A stretch of 64,000 bases of DNA from Pseudomonas alliivorans (lineage in GTDB: Bacteria > Pseudomonadota > Gammaproteobacteria > Pseudomonadales > Pseudomonadaceae): the NCBI RefSeq assembly GCF_017826695.1, contig NZ_JAFFZW010000005.1, forward strand, positions 248,001 through 312,000, read 5' to 3'. The notes beneath the pieces are model-generated. The model was not told where the DNA came from. It worked only from the letters and a program-made list of their open reading frames with translations, and searched no databases. A program made the position numbers and the translations under genes. This document shows positions 19,180 through 30,626 of the stretch, in pieces. Position 1 is the stretch's first letter. Every line of letters begins with the position of its first letter.

Positions 19180-22100
19180 ATGGCTGATCGTCACGACTAC
19201 GTGGCGCTGGAGTGGCTCAAGGGCGAGATCGCCGAGACGCTCACGCAGGCACGTCACGCACTGGATGAGTTCATCGAGAACCCTGCCGACGCGGCGGCGA
19301 TAGCCGAGTGCCTGAACCTTGTGCATCAGGTGCATGGCAGCCTGCAGATGATCGAATTCTACGGCGCGGCGCTGTTGGCCGAGGAAATCGAGCAACTGGT
19401 GCTGGCCGTGCAGCAGGATCGTGTCAGCCATCCGGTCGAATCCGAGCAGTTGCTGATTCAGGCCATGACCCAGTTGCCGGTGTATCTGGAGCGCATTCAT
19501 TCGGCGCGCCGGGATCTGCCGCTGGTGGTCCTGCCGCTGCTCAACGATTTGCGCAGCGCCCGGGGCGAAAGCCTGCTGTCGGAAACCAGCCTGTTCGCCC
19601 CGCAACTGGTCGTCGTCCCTGCGCTGGGCGAGGAAGAACTGGCCCGGCGTAATACACCTGATCTGCCCAATTTGTTGCGCAAGTTGCGTCAGACATTGCA
19701 AGCCGCGCTGGCGGGCCTGATGCGCGAGCAGGGCGTCAAGACGCAACTCGGCTACATGGCCAAGGTCTTTGCCCGTCTGGAACAGCTCTGCGAGGACGCG
19801 CCGCTGGGGCCGCTCTGGCGAATCGCCACGGCGCTGGTCGAGACCATGCTCAACGGCAACTTCACCAATAGCCCGGCGCTGCGCAGCCTGCTCAAGGATG
19901 CCGACAAGGAACTCAAGCGCCTGGCCGAACAGGGCATTGTAGGCATCAATCAGCCTGCGCCTGAAGAACTGCTGAAAAGCCTGCTGTTTTACATCGCCAA
20001 GTCCGACAGCCTCGCGCCGAAGATGCTCGATCTCAAGGACCAGTACGCACTGGCCGACGCGCTGCCCGGCAACGACGTGGTCGACCAGGAGCGCGCCCGC
20101 ATGGCGGGGCCGGACCGCGATGCCCTGCGCTCCGTCATCGTGGCCCTGTGCGAAGGGCTGGTGCGGGTCAAGGAACGGCTGGATGTGTTCGTGCGCGGCG
20201 ACCGGGAGCATGTCAGTGAGTTGAATGCCTTGCTGCCACCGCTGCGGCAGATCGCCGACACCCTGGCGGTGCTCGGTTTCGGTCAGCCGCGCAAGGTCAT
20301 CATCGACCAGCTCTCGGTGGTGCAGGGCATGGCGCATGGACAGCGCGAACCCAGCGACGCCGCGCTGATGGATGTGGCGGGTGCCTTGCTGTACGTCGAA
20401 TCGACCCTGGCCGGCATGGCGGGCAGCACCGAGCAGGACAGTCGTGAAGACAGTCGCCTGCCGACCACCGACCTGACCCAGATCCACCAACTGGTGATTC
20501 GCGAAGCGCGTGTGGTGCTGCAGCAGGCCAAGGATGTGATTCTCGAATACATCGACAGCGAATGGGACCGACAGCGTCTCGACCCGCTGTGCGCCTTGCT
20601 GGTCCAGGTGCGCGGCGCGCTGGCGATGATCCCGCTGGCGCGGGCGGCCAGTCTGCTGGCGGCGTGCAACGAATACATTCAGGAGCACCTGCTGGTAGAC
20701 GAGACGCGTCCCGGCGCGGTGCAACTGGACTCTCTGGCTGACACCCTCTCCTGCGTCGAGTACTACCTGGAACGCATGGGCGAAGACCATGAGGCGCCGG
20801 GTGATCAGATTCTCGACATGGCGCAGCAGAGTCTGGCCCGGCTGGGCTACACGCCAGCGCCGGACATGCTGGAAGTGCCGCTGCTCGATGAAGTCATCAC
20901 TCAGGACGAACTGCTGGCGCTGGACGACCGCAAGGCACTGGTCAGCCCGACGCAGACCATCGCTCAGGTTCTGGCCAGACCGGTTTCGGCCGTCAACCCG
21001 CCAGCCCGCAACGCGCCCACCAGCCTGCTGCCACCGCCTTCCGGTGAAGACGCCGTAGACGAGGAACTGCGCGAAGTGTTTCTGGAGGAGGCTGACGAAG
21101 TGCTGGACGCACTGCGTGAGTACCTGCCTCGCTGGTTTGCCTCGCTGGGCAAGGGCGATCAGTGGGATGTGGTCGCACTGACCGAAGTGCGCCGTGCCTT
21201 TCACACCTTGAAGGGCAGCGGCCGGATGGTGCGGGCGCTGATTCTGAGCGAACTGGCCTGGGCTGTGGAAAACCTTCTGAACCGCGTGCTGGAGGGCGAT
21301 GTGTTGCCTGCTCCGCAGGTCCAGCAGCTGTTGACGGATGTGCTGGCACTGCTGCCGCGGGTCGTCAGGAATTACGCCGAAGGAGCCCAGCGTCAGCGCG
21401 ACGATGTCGACCTGCTGGCCGCGCGCGCTCATGCGTTGGCCAACGGGCTGGAGCCGCCTGCGTTGCCGGTGCAGCCGGGCGAAGCCAGGGTCGAAGTCAT
21501 CGATCCGCAGTTGCTGGAGATTTTCCGTCAGGAGGCCCTCGGGCATCTGGGGACGCTGGATCGCTTCCTTGAAAGCGCCGAACATTCACCCTCGGCATCA
21601 ATCAGCGACAGCCTGCTGCGCGCCCTGCATACCCTCAAGGGCAGCGCGCACATGGCAGGCGTGTTGCCGATGGCTGAACTGGTCAGCCCGCTGGATCAAC
21701 TGGTGCGCGAGTACAAGGCCAACCTGATCGCCATCGGCATGCCTGAAATCCGCCTGCTGCGCAGCGCCGAGCCGTTGTTGCGCAAGGGGCTGGAGCAACT
21801 GGACAGCCAGCCGCTGGCACCGATTCCGGGTGCGCCTGCCCTGATCGAGGCGGCCTGCTCGCTGCTCAACGACCGGCTTACGGCCGCGCTGCGCGAGTCG
21901 GACAACGGCCTGCGTATCAAGCGTAATCCCAAGCTGATCGCCAGCTTCCTCGCCGAAGGCATGGACATCGTGCTGGATGCGGAAAACCTGTTGCGACGCT
22001 GGCGTGAACATCCCGGCGAGCGGCAGGAGCTCAGCGCGCTGCTCGACGAACTGACCACCCTTTGGCACGGCGCGCATCTGGCCGATCTGCCCCAGGTCGA

Positions 22101-25100
22101 TGAACTGTGCGAAGCCCTGCTCGACCTGTATGGCGCAGTGGAGGAGAGCAGCCTGGCGGTCAGCGATCAGTTCTTCGACGATGCCGAGCGGGCTCATGAA
22201 GCGCTGATCAATATGCTCGATCAGGTCGCGGCCGGGCAGGATGTCGACCCGCGTCCCGAGTGTGTGCGGGCCTTGCACGAACTGCTCGAACAGGCACTGG
22301 ACCCTTCTGCTACCGGGCTGATCAAAAGCGACGGACATCAGACATTGAGTGTCACCGAACTCAATGCCGCCACCGCCCAACTGGCCAGCGAGGCCCCGCA
22401 ATCCGGCGTACTGCAGCCTGAAGTGGCCAGTCTGGACGACGAGATCGTCGAGATATTTCTCGAAGAAGCGGTCGACATCCTCGACAGTGCCGGGCAGGCC
22501 TTGCAGCGCTGGCTGGACGAGCCCGAAAATCCGTTGCCGCTGTCGTCGCTGCAACGCGATCTGCACACCCTGAAAGGCGGTGCGCGGATGGCAGAAGTCG
22601 CCGAAGTAGGCGATCTGGCCCATGAGCTGGAAAACCTCTACGAGGGGCTGATCGACCGACGCTTCAACCATTCGCCGCAACTGGCCGAACTGCTGCTCAA
22701 GAGTCACGACGAACTGGCAATCATGCTGGAACAGTTGTTTCGCCAGGAAGCGCTCAGCGATCCGACGTCATTGATCGACGCCTTGATTCAATGCCGCAAC
22801 GGTGAGGTCAGTGAGCCCGAGCCGGCTGCGTCAACGATTCGCGTCGACGAGCCGCAGGAACGCGATACCGAATTGCTGGAAATCTTTCTCGAAGAAGGTT
22901 TCGACCTGCTCGAAAGCTCCGGCGCATCCCTGTCGCGCTGGCAGGCCGATCCGCAGAACACCCTGGAAGTCGAGAACCTGCTGCGTGATCTGCATACGCT
23001 GAAGGGCGGGGCACGCATGGTCGAGATAGCGCCGATCGGTGATCTCGCCCATGAACTCGAAACCCTCTATGAAGGGCTGTCATCGGGAGCCCTGCAGGCT
23101 GATCCGCTGATGATGAGCCTGTTGCAGAGCGGTCATGACGTGCTGGCCGACATGCTTGACGCCGTGCGGACCGACAAGCCGCTGCCTGATGCGACTCTGC
23201 TGATTCAGAACATTCAAAACCTCGCCAGCCAGGAGCCGGGGCAACGTCTGCCGCTGGTGAGCGCGCCTGAGCCGGAACCGGTTGCCGCACCGGTGCCCGC
23301 AGCCGATGCCGAATCCGAGCGCAATGTGCCAGAGACGATCAAGGTGCCGGCTGAACAGCTGGAGAACCTGGTCAACCTGGCGGGTGAGACCTCGATCTTT
23401 CGGGGACGTATCGAACAGCAGATGCTCGACGCTCAGGTCGCGCTGGTGGAAATGGAAACGACCATCGAGCGGATGCGCGATCAACTGCGGCGTCTGGACA
23501 TGGAAACCCAGGGTCGGATTCTCAGTCGTGAGCAGGTGCAGGCCGAGCGTCTTGGCTATGAAGAATTCGATCCGCTGGAAATGGACCGCCACTCCCAGTT
23601 GCAGCAGCTGTCTCGCGCGCTGTTCGAGTCGGCCTCCGACCTGATGGACCTCAAGGAAACCCTTGGCGCACGTACGCGTGACGCGGAAATGCTGTTGTCG
23701 CAGCAGGCACGGGTCAATACCCAGTTGCAGGAAGGCCTGATGCGAACGCGCATGGTGCCTTTCGAGCGGATGGTCCCGCGCTTGCGGCGTGTGGTGCGGC
23801 AAGTGGCGACCCAGTTGAACAAGAAAGTGCAGTTCGAAGTGGCCAACGCTGACGGCGAAATGGACCGTAATGTGCTGGAAAGGATGGTCGCGCCGCTGGA
23901 GCACATGCTGCGTAACGCGGTTGACCACGGCCTTGAGAGCACTGAAAAGCGCCTGGCGGCAGGCAAGTCCGATCAGGGGTTGATCACGCTGGAACTCATG
24001 CACGAGGGCGGCGATATCCTGATCGAGCTCAGCGATGACGGATCGGGTGTCGATCTGGCCGCCGTGCGCCGCAAGGCGATCAAACGCGGGATGATCCATC
24101 CCGATGCCGATCTGGCCGATCACGAGGTCCTGCCATTCATCCTTCAGGCCGGATTCTCCACGACCGACATCATCACGCAGATTTCCGGGCGTGGCGTGGG
24201 CATGGATGTGGTGCACGCCGAGGTCAAGCAACTGGGCGGCTCGATGGTGATCGATTCGACACCGGGCAAGGGCACCCGCTTCAGGATTCGCCTTCCATTC
24301 TCGGTCTCGGTCAACCGTGCGCTGATGGTCACCTGCGGCGATGAGCAATACGCCGTGCCGCTCAATACGGTGGATGGCATCGTGCGGGTCATGCCCAATG
24401 AACTGGACGCCTGCTACCAGACCAGCCCGCCACGCTATCAGTACGGCGGGCGCAGTTACGAGTTGCGCTATCTGGGTGAACTGATCGACAACAGTCCGCC
24501 ACGCTTCATCGGCCAGCTCGAGCCGCTGCCGGTGTTACTGGTGCATCTTCAGGATCAGTGGGTGGCCGTGCAGGTCGATGCGCTGGCGGGGTCGCGGGAA
24601 ATCGTGGTCAAGAATCTCGGTCCGCAATTCGCCAGGGTTCAGGGTATTTCCGGTGCAACCATTCTGGGCGACGGCCGTGTGGTGCTGATTCTTGACCTGA
24701 TGGCGCAGATTCGTACGCTGCAGGGACGTCTGCACAGACCGCCAATGGACGGACCTGCGAAGACGTTCCACGAGATCGAACAGGCCAGGCCGCTGCTGGT
24801 CATGGTGGTGGATGACTCGGTCACGGTGCGCAAGGTGACCGGCCGGTTGCTGGAGCGCCACGGCATGCACGTGCTGACCGCCAAGGACGGTGTCGATGCC
24901 ATGGCACTGCTGCAGGAACACACGCCGGACATCATGTTGCTGGACATCGAAATGCCGCGCATGGACGGCTTTGAAGTGGCCAGCCAGATCCGCCGCGACG
25001 AGCAGCTCAAGGATCTGCCGATCATTATGATCACCTCCCGCTCCGGCAAGAAGCACCGCGACCGGGCGATGGCCCTTGGCGTCAACGAATACCTGAGCAA

Positions 25101-25161
25101 GCCGTATCAGGAAAATGTGCTGCTGGACAGCATCGCGCACTGGAGCCAGGCTCATGTCTGA
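19180..25161 (+). CDS. chpA: ChpA hybrid CheA-type histidine kinase for type IV pili
   Basis: Giant kinase of 1993 residues. The N-terminal region resembles FimL and holds degenerate phosphotransfer sites (H49-QVHG; V475-QVRG lacks the His). Four canonical HTLKG sites follow at H675, H817, H1129 and H1272. After a linker come the dimer region (about 1385-1530), the ATPase domain with N1579 in RNAVDHGLE and GRGVG at 1670-1674, a CheW domain (about 1700-1850), and a C-terminal receiver with phospho-acceptor D1922. P. aeruginosa ChpA is larger (about 2470 residues, eight phosphotransfer-like sites), so this is a shorter version. The stop overlaps chpC by eight bases. Confidence 0.95.
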   Translation: MADRHDYVALEWLKGEIAETLTQARHALDEFIENPADAAAIAECLNLVHQVHGSLQMIEFYGAALLAEEIEQLVLAVQQDRVSHPVESEQLLIQAMTQLPVYLERIHSARRDLPLVVLPLLNDLRSARGESLLSETSLFAPQLVVVPALGEEELARRNTPDLPNLLRKLRQTLQAALAGLMREQGVKTQLGYMAKVFARLEQLCEDAPLGPLWRIATALVETMLNGNFTNSPALRSLLKDADKELKRLAEQGIVGINQPAPEELLKSLLFYIAKSDSLAPKMLDLKDQYALADALPGNDVVDQERARMAGPDRDALRSVIVALCEGLVRVKERLDVFVRGDREHVSELNALLPPLRQIADTLAVLGFGQPRKVIIDQLSVVQGMAHGQREPSDAALMDVAGALLYVESTLAGMAGSTEQDSREDSRLPTTDLTQIHQLVIREARVVLQQAKDVILEYIDSEWDRQRLDPLCALLVQVRGALAMIPLARAASLLAACNEYIQEHLLVDETRPGAVQLDSLADTLSCVEYYLERMGEDHEAPGDQILDMAQQSLARLGYTPAPDMLEVPLLDEVITQDELLALDDRKALVSPTQTIAQVLARPVSAVNPPARNAPTSLLPPPSGEDAVDEELREVFLEEADEVLDALREYLPRWFASLGKGDQWDVVALTEVRRAFHTLKGSGRMVRALILSELAWAVENLLNRVLEGDVLPAPQVQQLLTDVLALLPRVVRNYAEGAQRQRDDVDLLAARAHALANGLEPPALPVQPGEARVEVIDPQLLEIFRQEALGHLGTLDRFLESAEHSPSASISDSLLRALHTLKGSAHMAGVLPMAELVSPLDQLVREYKANLIAIGMPEIRLLRSAEPLLRKGLEQLDSQPLAPIPGAPALIEAACSLLNDRLTAALRESDNGLRIKRNPKLIASFLAEGMDIVLDAENLLRRWREHPGERQELSALLDELTTLWHGAHLADLPQVDELCEALLDLYGAVEESSLAVSDQFFDDAERAHEALINMLDQVAAGQDVDPRPECVRALHELLEQALDPSATGLIKSDGHQTLSVTELNAATAQLASEAPQSGVLQPEVASLDDEIVEIFLEEAVDILDSAGQALQRWLDEPENPLPLSSLQRDLHTLKGGARMAEVAEVGDLAHELENLYEGLIDRRFNHSPQLAELLLKSHDELAIMLEQLFRQEALSDPTSLIDALIQCRNGEVSEPEPAASTIRVDEPQERDTELLEIFLEEGFDLLESSGASLSRWQADPQNTLEVENLLRDLHTLKGGARMVEIAPIGDLAHELETLYEGLSSGALQADPLMMSLLQSGHDVLADMLDAVRTDKPLPDATLLIQNIQNLASQEPGQRLPLVSAPEPEPVAAPVPAADAESERNVPETIKVPAEQLENLVNLAGETSIFRGRIEQQMLDAQVALVEMETTIERMRDQLRRLDMETQGRILSREQVQAERLGYEEFDPLEMDRHSQLQQLSRALFESASDLMDLKETLGARTRDAEMLLSQQARVNTQLQEGLMRTRMVPFERMVPRLRRVVRQVATQLNKKVQFEVANADGEMDRNVLERMVAPLEHMLRNAVDHGLESTEKRLAAGKSDQGLITLELMHEGGDILIELSDDGSGVDLAAVRRKAIKRGMIHPDADLADHEVLPFILQAGFSTTDIITQISGRGVGMDVVHAEVKQLGGSMVIDSTPGKGTRFRIRLPFSVSVNRALMVTCGDEQYAVPLNTVDGIVRVMPNELDACYQTSPPRYQYGGRSYELRYLGELIDNSPPRFIGQLEPLPVLLVHLQDQWVAVQVDALAGSREIVVKNLGPQFARVQGISGATILGDGRVVLILDLMAQIRTLQGRLHRPPMDGPAKTFHEIEQARPLLVMVVDDSVTVRKVTGRLLERHGMHVLTAKDGVDAMALLQEHTPDIMLLDIEMPRMDGFEVASQIRRDEQLKDLPIIMITSRSGKKHRDRAMALGVNEYLSKPYQENVLLDSIAHWSQAHV

Positions 25162-25642
25162 AAGTTCGTTCCAGACCCAGCGGCTGACCAGCCTGACCGG
25201 GTTGATCCTGCCGTTGAGCGATCGTCACCTTCTGCTGCCCAACGTCGCCGTTGCCGAGTTGATCGATTACCAGGACTGCAGCGCCGAACCGGGCGCGCCT
25301 GAGTGGTACCTCGGGCCGATCAGTTGGCGCGAACGGACTTTGCCATTACTCAGCTTCGAAGCGGCCTGTGGTGGCCGTACACGTGTAGGCGGACGAGCAA
25401 GAATAGTCGTGCTCAATGCGCTGGGCGGACGCCATGACGTCAGGTTCATTGCACTGCTGACGCAAGGTATCCCGCGCTCCTGCAAGGTCGACAGCCAACT
25501 GAGCTACGTCGACGTGCCCCTGACCGAACTGGAACTGGCGGCGGTGCAGGTCGGCGACACCGTGGCTCGTATCCCTGATCTGGAAGGGCTGGAGCATTGG
25601 CTGGTGAATGCAGGGCTGGCCGATCCATCCCTGCGCGGCTGA
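25154..25642 (+). CDS. chpC: ChpC CheW-like adaptor
   Basis: CheW-type protein of 162 residues: LTGLILPLSDRHLLLPNVAVAELI starts the fold, then WYLGPISWRERTLPLLSFE and a C-terminal beta domain. ChpC in P. aeruginosa is a second coupling protein that affects twitching output. The ATG at 25154 overlaps chpA by eight bases, so chpB (methylesterase), which lies between chpA and chpC in P. aeruginosa, is absent from this position. Confidence 0.9.
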   Translation: MSESSFQTQRLTSLTGLILPLSDRHLLLPNVAVAELIDYQDCSAEPGAPEWYLGPISWRERTLPLLSFEAACGGRTRVGGRARIVVLNALGGRHDVRFIALLTQGIPRSCKVDSQLSYVDVPLTELELAAVQVGDTVARIPDLEGLEHWLVNAGLADPSLRG

Positions 25643-25689
25643 AAGCGGACGCGGCTTGCGCACTCGGTGAGCCGGGTGCATGGCTCACG

Positions 25690-27201
<1,512 letters not shown>

Positions 27202-30200
27202 TCAGTCGAGCCTGAGTTCAGGCGGCTCGGGCGCATCCTTGGTTGCAGGCGCCACTTTGGTGTTGACCGGCGGCGTGCCCTTTTCGGTCGGCAGCACGGT
27301 CTTCTCCTCGGAGTCCACGGGCACCATCTTGTATTCCTTGCCCTGAGTATTTTTGAGGTAGATCTCCATCTGGCGGAACGAGATGTTGATCTTCTGCTTC
27401 TTGAACTCGCGGTTGATGAACCGGTTGATCTCGTCCAGAACCGGGTTGCGGTCGCCCAGATCGCGCACGTGCATGCGCAGTTCGTGGTCCAGAGTGCTTT
27501 CGCCGAAATTCAGGAAGTACACGATTGGTTCAGGCTCTTTCAGTACCCGAGGGTTCTCGCGGGCCGCCTGCAGCAGCAGTTCGCGAACCAGATCCAGGTC
27601 CGAGCCGTAGTCCACGCCCAGCTTGAGGGTCACGCGGGTGATGGTGTCGGTCAGCGACCAGTTGATGAGCTGGCCGGTGATGAACGTCTTGTTCGGGACA
27701 ATGATGTCCTTGCGATCGAAGTCGGTGATGGTCGTGGCACGAATGCGAATCTTGCTGACCGTACCCGACAGGTTACCGATGGTGATGGTGTCGCCGATCC
27801 GCACCGGTCGTTCGAACAGGATCATGATGCCGGAGATGAAGTTGGCGAAGATCTCCTGCATACCGAAACCGAGACCGACCGATAGCGCGGCCACCAGCCA
27901 CTGCAACTTGTCCCAGCTCACGCCGAGTGTCGAGAGCGTGGTGACGAAACCGATGCCGGCAATCGCATAGGACAGCAATGTTGTTGTTGCGTAGGCACTG
28001 CCCTGCGCCAGATTCAGGCGTGACAGCACCAGCACTTCGAGAAGGCCGGGCAGGTTGCCTGCCAGCACGAAGGTGATGGCAATGATCACCACCGCGCCGA
28101 TGAAGTCGCCGAGGCTGATCGGCACCATGCTCATGTTGGCGCCGGTGCCGCTGGTGTACTCGTACAGGGTAATGTTGTCGAGGTAGGCAAATACCGTGAT
28201 CAGGTCGGCCCAGACCAGATACAGCGCGCCGATGAAGCCGCCCAGCAAGGCCAGACGAATCAGACGCAGCGACTGCTGGTTGACCTGTTCGATGTCCAGT
28301 TTCGGCTCTTCGACCGGTGCGTCGCTGTCGCCGCTTTCGCGAGCAGCCTGACGTTTGGCCAGGGCGCGCTGGTAGGCCAGACGGCGTGCCGCGACGCCCA
28401 GGCCGCGCACGAAGGTGGCTTCCACCACCAGCCAGAGCATAAGCAGGTACAGCGTGTCGATCAGTCGGTCGCTTAGCTTGAGTGCCGTGTAGTAGTAGCC
28501 GAAGCACACCGCCACGAACAGGGCGATGGGCAGCGCGGTAAACGCCATACCCACAGCTTTGCGAAACAGCGAAGCATTGTGGTGGGTCGGGCTTGAGACC
28601 AGCAGGCGACCCAGCAGCCAGGCCATCAGTGCGTAGCAGGTCAGCACCACGCCGATCCCCAGCACGTCGTCGGCCAGCGCGGCAGGCTGGTGTTCGGCCA
28701 CCGCCACGACCGCGACCAATGCCAGAACGACCAGCCCGAGGCGACGAACCCAGCCGCGCAGGAACTCGACCTGCGCCGTCTCCCAGCGGAAATGCAGCTG
28801 CGCAACACCCGACGGTGCAAGCACGCGGTAGGCGGTGTAGAACACCAGCCAGGCCAACGCGATCTGCAACAGCGCCTCGCCGAGGTTGGCGTTCTGCCCG
28901 CGTGCATCGATCTGCAGTGCATAGCCGCACAGGGCCAGGCCCAAGGCGACAGGCATGGCCAGCAGCACGTTGATCAGCAGGGCCAGCGGGGTTTTCCACT
29001 GGCTGTCACGCTTGAAGTGACCAATGTCGGCATGCAGGCGGTTCAGGCGCTGATACAGCGCCTTGCGCCGCCAGGTCAGAACACCGATCAGCAACAGCAG
29101 AGGCAGGAACAGCAGTGGGCGCTGCGTCAGTCCATCCGACAGTTCGCTGAGGCTGGACGTCCAGGGCAGGGTGGCGACCTGTTTTTCAAGGCGCGGCCAG
29201 ATGTTCTGGAACCACTCGATGTCCAGCGGCTTGTTGCTGGGAATCCAGAACATCTGCTCGTCCAGCGTGGAGCGCAGGCTGATTGCGGTGCTGGTCAGTT
29301 GCTTCTGGTTCAGTTGCAGGGTGATGGATTCATTGAGCAACGTACTGAGCTCGCGGTTCAGGCGTTCCAGTAGGTCGCTGCGGGTGATCGCCAGATCCAT
29401 CAGGGTTCTGCGCAGTTGCGGCGTGATGTTTTCCGGGGGCTGAGTGGCGAGCAGCTTCTCGACATAGGCCGTAGGTGTACTCATCTGCTCGCGCTTCTGG
29501 TTGATCTCGAACTGATACAGGCGAATGTTGGCGATTTCGTCCGCCAGGCCTTTGTCCAGTTCCAGATGCGGCAACGACTGCTTCTGCTTGTAGAGAATCT
29601 TGGACAGCAGCAGGCTGCCGCTGAGCACATTGATTTGCTCGCTCAGGGCCTGATCGGTTTGCGTCAGGTTGTCCAGCTGCTGTTTGGTCTTGAGGTTCTG
29701 CTGGGTCAGTTCGTTGAGTCGGTCGGTGCCACGCAACAGGTAGTCGGACAGTTGCAGGTTGGCGGCGCTTTCGGTCGCCAGCAGGCTGCTGCCACCGGAT
29801 TTCTGGGCTTCAAGGGACAGGTCGGCCACGGTTTTCTGCGACTGGGCACGGCGTTTGTCATTGATCAGGGTCTGCAGGTCCTGGATTTCCTGCTCCTGCC
29901 GCGCGACTTTCTCGGTGAGCAAGTCGTGCTGGCTGTTGCCCAGATCCTGCAACTGACTGTTGCCAGCCAGCTCCTGACGACGCAACAGGTTCAGGGCATT
30001 GATCGACGCCAGCTCGGCGTTGAGCAGGTTGCGCTGATCGGCGCTGAGGGTCTTGCCGTTGTCCTTGCCCAGCTTGAGGATTGCGTTGATCTGCTGAATG
30101 CGGTTCTGGTTGGCGCTGATTTCCGCCTGGGCACGCTCCGGACGTGTCTGGGCGGTAATGCTCAGGCTGTTGGCATCATTGAGTTCTTTCTGCAGATCGC

Positions 30201-30588
30201 TCTGTTGAGTGCTGCGCTGGCTGAGCATCTGCTCCAGCTGCGGCACATCGAGGCCGCCGTAGCGCTGCGCGATCGGGACGATCTTGCTTTCCTTCAGGCG
30301 ACTCAGCTCACGCTGGTTCTCGACGGTCTGTTTGGGTGCCTGATTGAGTTGTTGCTTGAGCGCGGTCAGCTTCTGCTCGCTTTCCTGCTTGCTGGCCAGA
30401 AACCCCAGGGTTTGCTCGAGCACCTGTTGCAGCGCTTTCTGGTCGGCGTCCGGCAGTTTGCGGTCGGCGATCTTGTCCAGACTCTGCTGCACGGCCTCGC
30501 TTGTGGGCGGGTCGGCAGCAAGGGCGGGAAACGTGGAAAGACAAAGCGTAAACAGTGCGGCAGCACAAAGAGAGCGCAGGGAAAACAT
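27202..30588 (-). CDS. mscK: MscK/KefA-type giant mechanosensitive channel
   Basis: An 1128-residue MscS-superfamily channel. A signal peptide (about 1-26, ends ALAAD) precedes a long periplasmic coiled-coil region (about 30-480, rich in Gln/Leu/Lys), a set of transmembrane helices (about 510-880), and the C-terminal MscS pore and vestibule (about 900-1090: VGLGFGMQEIFANFISGIMI is the pore-lining region). The tail is charged. The frame is open 49 codons upstream but ATG at 30588 marks the signal peptide. It protects against hypo-osmotic shock; a K+-linked gating role fits the adjoining K+/H+ antiporter gene 38 bases upstream. Confidence 0.9.
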   Translation of the reverse strand: MFSLRSLCAAALFTLCLSTFPALAADPPTSEAVQQSLDKIADRKLPDADQKALQQVLEQTLGFLASKQESEQKLTALKQQLNQAPKQTVENQRELSRLKESKIVPIAQRYGGLDVPQLEQMLSQRSTQQSDLQKELNDANSLSITAQTRPERAQAEISANQNRIQQINAILKLGKDNGKTLSADQRNLLNAELASINALNLLRRQELAGNSQLQDLGNSQHDLLTEKVARQEQEIQDLQTLINDKRRAQSQKTVADLSLEAQKSGGSSLLATESAANLQLSDYLLRGTDRLNELTQQNLKTKQQLDNLTQTDQALSEQINVLSGSLLLSKILYKQKQSLPHLELDKGLADEIANIRLYQFEINQKREQMSTPTAYVEKLLATQPPENITPQLRRTLMDLAITRSDLLERLNRELSTLLNESITLQLNQKQLTSTAISLRSTLDEQMFWIPSNKPLDIEWFQNIWPRLEKQVATLPWTSSLSELSDGLTQRPLLFLPLLLLIGVLTWRRKALYQRLNRLHADIGHFKRDSQWKTPLALLINVLLAMPVALGLALCGYALQIDARGQNANLGEALLQIALAWLVFYTAYRVLAPSGVAQLHFRWETAQVEFLRGWVRRLGLVVLALVAVVAVAEHQPAALADDVLGIGVVLTCYALMAWLLGRLLVSSPTHHNASLFRKAVGMAFTALPIALFVAVCFGYYYTALKLSDRLIDTLYLLMLWLVVEATFVRGLGVAARRLAYQRALAKRQAARESGDSDAPVEEPKLDIEQVNQQSLRLIRLALLGGFIGALYLVWADLITVFAYLDNITLYEYTSGTGANMSMVPISLGDFIGAVVIIAITFVLAGNLPGLLEVLVLSRLNLAQGSAYATTTLLSYAIAGIGFVTTLSTLGVSWDKLQWLVAALSVGLGFGMQEIFANFISGIMILFERPVRIGDTITIGNLSGTVSKIRIRATTITDFDRKDIIVPNKTFITGQLINWSLTDTITRVTLKLGVDYGSDLDLVRELLLQAARENPRVLKEPEPIVYFLNFGESTLDHELRMHVRDLGDRNPVLDEINRFINREFKKQKINISFRQMEIYLKNTQGKEYKMVPVDSEEKTVLPTEKGTPPVNTKVAPATKDAPEPPELRLD

Positions 30589-30626
30589 AGACACCGGTCG
30601 CGTGATGGTACGTGTGGGTTGGCAGT

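Noticed and set aside
18760..21585. Long open frame (about 940 codons) antisense to pilJ/chpA
   Set aside because: It lies wholly opposite strongly supported kinase and receptor domains, its translation is Gln/His/Arg-rich low-complexity text, and it mirrors high-GC codon bias of the real strand.
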